Assembly: GCA_964492185.1 (NCBI GenBank)
Contig: CAZBJH010000032.1
Coordinates: 1-28,568, forward strand
Reading direction: 5' to 3'
DNA from: JAFGSZ01 sp964492185
GTDB lineage: Bacteria; Bacteroidota; Bacteroidia; Bacteroidales; UBA10428
DNA: 28,568 nucleotides
Shown: piece by piece, positions 23,643 through 28,568 of the stretch
Position numbering within the stretch: the stretch's first letter is position 1
Layout: every line of letters begins with the position of its first letter
Translations under genes and position numbers: made by a program
The notes under the pieces: model-generated
What the model was told of the DNA's origin: nothing
The model's database searches: none
The model's input: only the letters and a program-made list of their open reading frames with translations

Positions 23643-25448
23643 CTATTTTGTAACCCTTTCCCATCCTGTAACCGAGAGGTTATAATAAATAATGGCTGCT
23701 GAAATCAGAGCAATACTTAAAAATATGGCTGCTGCAAAATATTCACCAAAGATCAATCTCCCAAAGCCAAATAAACTGAACATAACCAATATGCAACCGG
23801 CCAGATAATTCATGAATAAGCGCGGGTATCCCCTATCTCCCCTAACCTCAGGCATTTGCAGGGCAATAGGTCTCCATCCCGCTCCGCCGGGATGTATCCT
23901 TGCATAGAATTCCTTTAACTTTGCCTCACTTGTTGGCCTGGTAACCATGGTTACTATCATCCAGACCAGGGTTGACCATATAACTATAATTATAAGTGAG
24001 GTTTCATATGGCAAATGATATTTGAAAACAAGAACCGGATAAATGGCATAGGGGGCGATCATCGAGGCAATCTCTGACCACGCGTTAATTCGCCACCAAT
24101 ACCACCGTAATATCAAAACCAAACCAATGCCACCGCTGCATGCAAGAATGAATTTCCACGCATCACTTATGCGTTGAAACTGGGTGGTCATAAACAACGA
24201 AAACAAAATAAGTAAAAAGGTTGTAATCCTTGACACGCGTACGTAGTATTTTTCACTGGCATCTGAATTAATAAAAGGACGAAAGAAATCATTGACAATA
24301 TAAGATGTCCCCCATACGGTTTGCGAAGCAATAGTAGACATGTAGGCGGCAAGAAAAGCAGCAAACAGTAAGCCAAGTAACCCGGCGGGCATCAAATCCC
24401 TTATAAGCATTACATATGTAGCACCCTTATCGGCTACATCAGGATATACAATAAGGGCTGCCAAAGCAACCAGTATCCATGGCCACGGGCGAAGTGCATA
24501 ATGTGCGATCTGGAACCAGAGGGTGGCCAACAGGGAATGTCTCTCGTCCTTTGCAGACATCATACGCTGTGCTACATATCCTCCGCCACCAGGCTCAGAG
24601 CCGGGATACCAGCTTGCCCACCATTGTATTCCCAGGTATGCTATCAGGCCTGTAACTGACATTTTAAGTAATCCTCCTGCTCCTGCGGAAGAACTTTCAT
24701 TCGCACCAACAACAGGAACAAAATCAAACACCCATTTCACTTCAGACAATTGTGTTTTCATCCCGCTTATCCCCCCAACATGATCCACGGCAAAAACAGC
24801 CAACACTATACTACCTCCCATGGCCATGATAAACTGAAATGTATCAGTCACAGATACTCCCCATAAACCCGATAAGGAAGAATAGACGGCAATTAAAAGC
24901 ATAACCAGGCCAACAATAAGCAAATGAGAACCGAAAGGAATACCCAGTACTTCAATCTGCTGCAAACCAAGAAAAGTCAATTCAGGAAACAAAACTTCAA
25001 GTATCTTTACCATCGCCAGGTTTACCCAGGCCATTACTATAATATTCATGAAAATTCCAATATAGATCGCCCTGAAAGCCCTTAAAAAACGGGCTGCTCT
25101 GCCTGAATATCTTATTGCTACAAACTCCGCGTCTGTAAGGATATTTGCCCGTCGCCACAAACGCGCAAAGAAAAACACAGTTAATATACCTCCAAACAGC
25201 ATGTTCCACCACAACCAATTCCCGGCAATCCCGTTTTGTGCCACCAGTTCGGTAACCGCCAGGGGAGTATCTGCAGCAAAAGTAGTAGCTACCATGCTGG
25301 TACCTGCAATATACCATGGCAGATTTCTGCCGGTAAGAAAAAAATCACTGGTACTTTTCCCGGCTCTGCGGGTCAGGTAAATTCCAATTCCAATGCTGAT
25401 AAGGAAATAAAGTATGACAATAGCCCAGTCAACAACTGCAAGGTTCAT
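23643..25448 (-). CDS. Sodium:solute symporter (SSS family)
   Basis: A large (601 aa) secondary transporter with roughly 13-15 membrane helices, expected to couple Na+ entry to uptake of a sugar, amino acid or similar solute. The N-terminal region DFFLTGRNLPWYIAGTSMVA is the SSS signature. ADTPLAVTELVA follows in the first inverted repeat, and the segment YVAQRMMSAKDERHSLLATLW is the conserved QR-containing loop of the family. The later helices include LLGLLFAAFLAAYMSTIASQ, a core Na+-site helix. Substrate cannot be deduced, and no catabolic genes lie beside it. It is convergent with the HAMP-GAF gene, with 49 bases between the stops and no clear terminator there. Confidence 0.92.
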   Translation of the reverse strand: MNLAVVDWAIVILYFLISIGIGIYLTRRAGKSTSDFFLTGRNLPWYIAGTSMVATTFAADTPLAVTELVAQNGIAGNWLWWNMLFGGILTVFFFARLWRRANILTDAEFVAIRYSGRAARFLRAFRAIYIGIFMNIIVMAWVNLAMVKILEVLFPELTFLGLQQIEVLGIPFGSHLLIVGLVMLLIAVYSSLSGLWGVSVTDTFQFIMAMGGSIVLAVFAVDHVGGISGMKTQLSEVKWVFDFVPVVGANESSSAGAGGLLKMSVTGLIAYLGIQWWASWYPGSEPGGGGYVAQRMMSAKDERHSLLATLWFQIAHYALRPWPWILVALAALIVYPDVADKGATYVMLIRDLMPAGLLGLLFAAFLAAYMSTIASQTVWGTSYIVNDFFRPFINSDASEKYYVRVSRITTFLLILFSLFMTTQFQRISDAWKFILACSGGIGLVLILRWYWWRINAWSEIASMIAPYAIYPVLVFKYHLPYETSLIIIVIWSTLVWMIVTMVTRPTSEAKLKEFYARIHPGGAGWRPIALQMPEVRGDRGYPRLFMNYLAGCILVMFSLFGFGRLIFGEYFAAAIFLSIALISAAIIYYNLSVTGWERVTK

Positions 25449-25647
25449 ATGATTCGAATTATCTTATGTAATACGAACCTACAAATTACACATGAATATT
25501 TTTGCAACCGAAAGAAAATTTTTATTGACAATGAGAAAAAGTACTACCATGAACAGCAAAAATTTATCAACCGGCAGTATGCAGCATACAATTCTCATTA
25601 AGCAACCGGTAATTGCCGTTGATATTAGCAGCCAGAAAATATCCTCA

Positions 25648-26217
25648 TTATTCTATTTTAATATGTCCCCAGTTCTCTCCACGCCGTATCCTGTTTAGCT
25701 GGGTATGAGTAATCCCAAATTCCCTGGCAATTTTATATAAAGGATTCTTCCCTCTTTTTAGTTTCATTTTTAAACGTATAACCTGGGTTTCGGTTAATTT
25801 TGAATTAGTGATAGTTCCTTTTCTTTTTTCCCTGGCAATTTTGGTTTTCGGACTAAGCTGACTATGATTAAGCAACTCCTCTTTTGTAGCCCATTTCAGG
25901 TTTTTGTAATAATTATTCCATTTGTTAAAATCCAAATGAATAACATTATCATGCTTGTCTGAAGGTTTTTTTAGATATACTTCGGCAACAAGCCTGTGCA
26001 CACATTTCGTTTTTCGATGTTTCCAGTCAATATTAGACTTGAAAGAAAAATACTGATAACCATTAACATTTGCAGGTTTCAAAACTTTCCACTCATCATT
26101 GTTCAGCTTATAAATTCTTATACGTCCGTAATTTGAAATCTCGTAACACTCCTGCTCATTGATCCCTTCAAAATGCACAGGTTTCCATTCCTCGTCCCAA
26201 TAATTCCTTAAATCCAT
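25648..26217 (-). CDS. NUMOD4/HNH homing-endonuclease-like protein
   Basis: Three modules typical of phage-type homing endonucleases are readable in 189 aa. A NUMOD4 DNA-binding motif is EEWKPVHF..YEISNYGRIRI (about 9-35). An HNH_3 nuclease core at about 72-112 has VHRLVAEVYL, then VIHLDFNKWNNYYKNLKWAT with His94 and Asn101/102/106. A C-terminal helix-turn-helix reads SKLTETQVIRLKMKL..YKIAREFGITHTQLNRIRRGENW (about 139-183). Catalytic positions appear kept, although the residue before the central His is Ile instead of the usual Asn. There is no intron, intein or phage gene nearby. The gene is A+T-rich and lysine-rich and sits beside the longest empty stretch of the window, which suggests acquired DNA. 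Confidence 0.85.
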   Translation of the reverse strand: MDLRNYWDEEWKPVHFEGINEQECYEISNYGRIRIYKLNNDEWKVLKPANVNGYQYFSFKSNIDWKHRKTKCVHRLVAEVYLKKPSDKHDNVIHLDFNKWNNYYKNLKWATKEELLNHSQLSPKTKIAREKRKGTITNSKLTETQVIRLKMKLKRGKNPLYKIAREFGITHTQLNRIRRGENWGHIKIE

Positions 26218-26673
26218 AACATCATAATAAAATATTTCCCAAAAATAACAATTTCATTGAAATGCTGCATTATATGTTCAGTATTAGTGCCTGTATTATT
26301 TATAAAAATCTTCTGATATTATTAATTGATAAAAAAAATTACCAACTTTATTAGCGAATAGATATACCCTGCATTATATGATATTATGAATAATTATCCG
26401 GATGTTAACCAATTTTTATTTTATTTGATGTATAAAGAAGAGAGATATAGTTTTATAATATTCCTCATGCCTGTATGCCTGAGACCTGTGGTTCTTAAAC
26501 AAAAATGTATTTAAAATAGTTCAAAAAGCCGGTTTAACCCCTGGATTAGTTACTTATAGTGCCAGCGAATGCCACACTTTCAGTATAAAATAGTATATAT
26601 TCTATGTTTATACCGGTTAGCAACTAAACAACCTTAAACAACATCATAGTTCAAACACTAAAACCAAACCAGA
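26218..26673. other. 456-bp AT-rich intergenic region
   Basis: No gene is supported here. The stretch is very AT-rich, with a possible -7 box for the endonuclease gene on the minus strand at 26240-26247. The 12-mer CTGCATTATATG occurs twice in direct orientation (26265-26276 and 26369-26380). ATGCCTG occurs twice around 26468-26482. A near-consensus -7 box (TATGTTTA, 26603-26610) may serve the lipoprotein gene at 26680. Confidence 0.5.
26240..26247 (-). promoter_or_regulatory. Bacteroidetes-type -7 box for the HNH gene
   Basis: On the minus strand this reads TATTTTTG, a full match to TAnnTTTG, 22 bases before the start codon at 26217. The -33 region is not recognisable, and such boxes arise easily in AT-rich DNA. 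Confidence 0.35.
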
Positions 26674-26679
26674 TTGACC

Positions 26680-27054
26680 ATGAAACGAAGAAAATTTATT
26701 TTTCTGCTATCAGTTTTTTTTATTTTATATTTATCCTGTAAGCAAAATTCATCATTCAAATATGAAATCATTGCAAAGGATAATAAGGGCAATTTGCTTA
26801 TAGAAAAAGAAATTGCACTAAGGATCAGCATTTTGGAGGAAAGCTTCGAAACATCACCGGTTTATTCCGAAAAACACCTTGTAAAGACTGATCTTCAGGG
26901 AAGAACAACCGTGAACATCGGTGAAGGATCAACAATCGACGATCCTGATAGCATTGACTGGAATACTAAAATGAACTTTATTAAGGTAGAACTGGATCCT
27001 GACGGAGGAAATAATTACCGGATATTCGAGGTCTTTGCTTTTGTAAAACCCTGA
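26680..27054 (+). CDS. Small lipoprotein with a single beta-domain (124 aa)
   Basis: The N-terminus MKRRKFIFLLSVFFILYLSC is a lipoprotein signal peptide with the lipidated cysteine at residue 20, so the product should sit in a membrane facing the periplasm or cell surface. The rest, about 100 residues, resembles the N-terminal domain of large Bacteroidota surface proteins. That domain usually reads as a DNxGNL strand, then RISIL, VYSE-HxVxTDxxGxxxxxIGxG, SIDW and a xFxKVExDxxGGxNYxxF strand, all visible here in order. In those proteins the domain leads into GTSQLLSVPYA and long repeats; here it ends with EVFAFVKP and a stop. The open frame begins at a TTG (26674), but the ATG at 26680 precedes the signal peptide. 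Function is unknown. Confidence 0.72.
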   Translation: MKRRKFIFLLSVFFILYLSCKQNSSFKYEIIAKDNKGNLLIEKEIALRISILEESFETSPVYSEKHLVKTDLQGRTTVNIGEGSTIDDPDSIDWNTKMNFIKVELDPDGGNNYRIFEVFAFVKP

Positions 27055-27164
27055 ATACATTTATACATAGGTATTAATCATCTGTCAGGTATAATGCATA
27101 TGAAGTGCGTTGTAAGCTGAAGCATGAATTATGCAGCCTAAATGCTTACTGTTCATCTCAACTC

Positions 27165-28331
27165 CTACCTTATTATCTGCCGGTTACGCCGTATCACATC
27201 ACTTATCGCAGCCTGTAATCCTTCGGTGCACTCGTAGATCATCTCCATATCATCGGGAAATGGCAGGGGATCAACTCCGAGAAGTCGCCTGTCTTTCTTT
27301 TCAAGAGCCTCTATTTCACCTATTGCTCTGCCTGATACATGTTCGAAATGTGAAGATGCACCTACCGGTTCCTTTTTTAAAAGGCGAAAAGGCCGGAGTG
27401 AGTTAAACTCCACTTCACCCTCAATAGTTGCTGTTTTTCGCTGATATTGTTCTATCATTGTACAGGAGATATCCTTGTATCTTTTAATCTTTATGTCGTT
27501 ACCAAGTGTATCCTTCATCACATTTCCCCTGGCATCCAGTACATAATCAAATCCGTCTTCCATCGTCTTTTCTCGCATAAATTCATTTCTGTCAATCATT
27601 TCCGGAGAAACATCCACAATATTAAGGTTTATATTAATAATATAATCATAATCAATTTCATCATCCATCGGCCGTAAATGATATTCTACCCATTCGCTGT
27701 CCAGTCCGTCAGTATTGATCAGCAATATATGATCAAGAAAGTCTTCAGGCAGCCGCGTACCTGATTGATTAGCCACTTGTACCAGGGCCCTGCTTATACC
27801 CAGATAGCGGGCTTCATCCATTAATAAATCAATATTTTCGTATTTGGTGCCCGCGAGCTGATTTGCCTGTACGAATTCAATATATGCCTGCCTGAATCCT
27901 TCTTTGGTATTTTGATCCATTAATTTTACGGCATGTTCAAAGTAATAATCGGCAGCATTGTTTTTGGCTTCAACAATCTCGCGGTCATAATCAATATACT
28001 CGTAGTTAATGGTTCTTCCTTTAACATGTATCGGCAATACGGGCCTAACCTTTGATTGCCGGTTTTTTAATGCAGAATATAAATAATAGATCTCATCCCA
28101 TGTATCGGGATTTCCTTCCAGTTTCAGATATTTTATCCTTTCCCGGTCACGTTCATTTGCCAGTTTATAAGCTTTGTCCAAAACTATAGCCTCATCTTCA
28201 GCATCGGGCTTCTTCATTATCTTTTTAACAGATTTATCAATTGCCGCATCATAATTTCCCTTTCGGAGCAATTTACCGGGTGATGCACATGCTATAACCA
28301 GAACAATTAAGATACAGAGATATTTCCTCAT
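27165..28331 (-). CDS. Lipoprotein of unknown function with helical repeat region (388 aa)
   Basis: A short signal peptide ends in VIAC, with the lipid-bearing cysteine at residue 15, so this is a lipoprotein. Residues 20-190 are strongly helical and charged, with alternating segments such as GNYDAAIDKSVKKIMKKPDAEDE and FRQAYIEFVQANQLAG, resembling a tetratricopeptide-like solenoid. Residues 190-330 look more like mixed alpha/beta (FLDHILLINTDGLDSEWVEYHL, DYIININLNIVDVSPE, KRYKDISCTM). The C-terminal 60 residues are again helical. I do not recognise a named family beyond Bacteroidota lipoproteins of this size. It converges with the small lipoprotein gene, with a 110-base gap that holds no clear terminator. 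Confidence 0.75.
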   Translation of the reverse strand: MRKYLCILIVLVIACASPGKLLRKGNYDAAIDKSVKKIMKKPDAEDEAIVLDKAYKLANERDRERIKYLKLEGNPDTWDEIYYLYSALKNRQSKVRPVLPIHVKGRTINYEYIDYDREIVEAKNNAADYYFEHAVKLMDQNTKEGFRQAYIEFVQANQLAGTKYENIDLLMDEARYLGISRALVQVANQSGTRLPEDFLDHILLINTDGLDSEWVEYHLRPMDDEIDYDYIININLNIVDVSPEMIDRNEFMREKTMEDGFDYVLDARGNVMKDTLGNDIKIKRYKDISCTMIEQYQRKTATIEGEVEFNSLRPFRLLKKEPVGASSHFEHVSGRAIGEIEALEKKDRRLLGVDPLPFPDDMEMIYECTEGLQAAISDVIRRNRQIIR

Positions 28332-28382
28332 GTCTTTAATTATTAATTAAACAATTTGTTGAAAATACGGAAAGTCCTAAAA

Positions 28383-28390
28383 CAAATTTA
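28383..28390 (-). promoter_or_regulatory. Bacteroidetes-type -7 box for the 388-aa lipoprotein gene
   Basis: On the minus strand this reads TAAATTTG, a full match to TAnnTTTG, 51 bases before the start codon at 28331. The -33 region (TGGTT around 28410) is weak. Confidence 0.45.
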
Positions 28391-28518
28391 TATCCTGAAT
28401 TATTTAGAACCAGTTGAAAACCATCAAATAAGTTTATAATCAACATGATAAGGTGACTGTTTGTTTGTATGGCGCATGGTTTTTACCTATTTATTAATTA
28501 AAACCTTTGCATTTATTT

Positions 28519-28568
28519 AGTGTTTGTCAATAAACTCTTAGTGTTTGTTCAGAATGTTCGAGATCAAG
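28519..28568 (-). repeat. Dispersed palindromic repeat, copy E (cut by window end)
   Basis: The right end of the element comes first: AGTGTTTGTCAATAAACTC at 28519-28537. The second, inner terminus AGTGTTTGTTCAGAATGTTC then starts at 28540 and runs into GAGATCAAG at the window end. Both match, in reverse complement, the right side of copy D, and the inner one also that of F. This copy shows most clearly that two terminus copies stand in tandem at the right end. TTATTT precedes it, as at the left ends of D and F. Confidence 0.8.

Noticed and set aside
26287..26303. AGTGCCTGTATTATTTA resembling the dispersed repeat terminus
   Set aside because: It matches only the first nine bases or so and no second terminus or stem follows nearby, so it was not counted as a copy.
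27055..27164. AAGCAT...ATGCTT inverted repeat as a terminator between the two lipoprotein genes
   Set aside because: Only a 6-base AT-rich stem with a long loop and no T-run; not distinguishable from chance.

Overview
The window reads as a chromosomal segment from a moderately AT-rich member of the Bacteroidota, probably of the Bacteroidia. The evidence is the gene order purH-mreB-mreC-mreD-mrdA-rodA, the gpsA-pgi pair, a membrane-anchored MutS homologue, KamA-type radical SAM and MacB-like permease genes of the kind common in that phylum, lipoproteins, and several TAnnTTTG (Bacteroidetes -7) boxes at sensible distances from start codons. Phylum is inferred with good confidence; genus cannot be read from the sequence. 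No tRNA, rRNA, CRISPR array or transposase gene was seen.

Layout. 1-50: truncated end of a dispersed palindromic repeat (copy A). 61-1138: two minus-strand genes, an exported protein and a four-helix membrane protein. 1239-3820: plsC-type acyltransferase and a membrane MutS-like ATPase. 3867-4002: a period-8 tandem array that switches orientation. 4103-7509: zinc-ribbon gene, then the operon gpsA-pgi-acpH. 7488-8840: convergent KamA-family radical SAM gene. 8916-9078: repeat copy C. 9093-16347: six-gene minus-strand cluster for purine synthesis and rod-shape cell wall growth. 16369-16562: repeat copy D. 16789-18045: ABC permease, flanked by two heptamer arrays. 18156-19514: mgtE. 19541-19702: repeat copy F. 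19701-20477 rsmA, divergent from a PatB/MalY aminotransferase (20639-21823). 21923-23593: HAMP/GAF sensor without an output domain. 23643-25448: sodium:solute symporter. 25648-26217: NUMOD4/HNH homing-endonuclease-like gene beside a 456-bp AT-rich gap. 26680-27054 and 27165-28331: two lipoproteins. 28519-28568: truncated repeat copy E.

How the genes work together. The rod cluster is one functional unit: MreB filaments, MreC/MreD scaffold, the PBP2 transpeptidase and the RodA glycosyltransferase, with neighbouring genes overlapping or touching. GpsA and PlsC supply and acylate glycerol-3-phosphate for phospholipids; AcpH acts on acyl carrier protein. The rest is housekeeping (Pgi, PurH, RsmA, MgtE) mixed with lineage-specific genes.

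The most unusual content is non-coding: a family of about 160-195 bp elements (three complete, two cut by the window ends, one solo end). Each is a long nested inverted repeat with a second copy of its terminus at one end. Stems are kept although their sequences differ between copies, and copies lie right at gene ends or just upstream of start codons. This looks like a non-autonomous, hairpin-forming mobile element.
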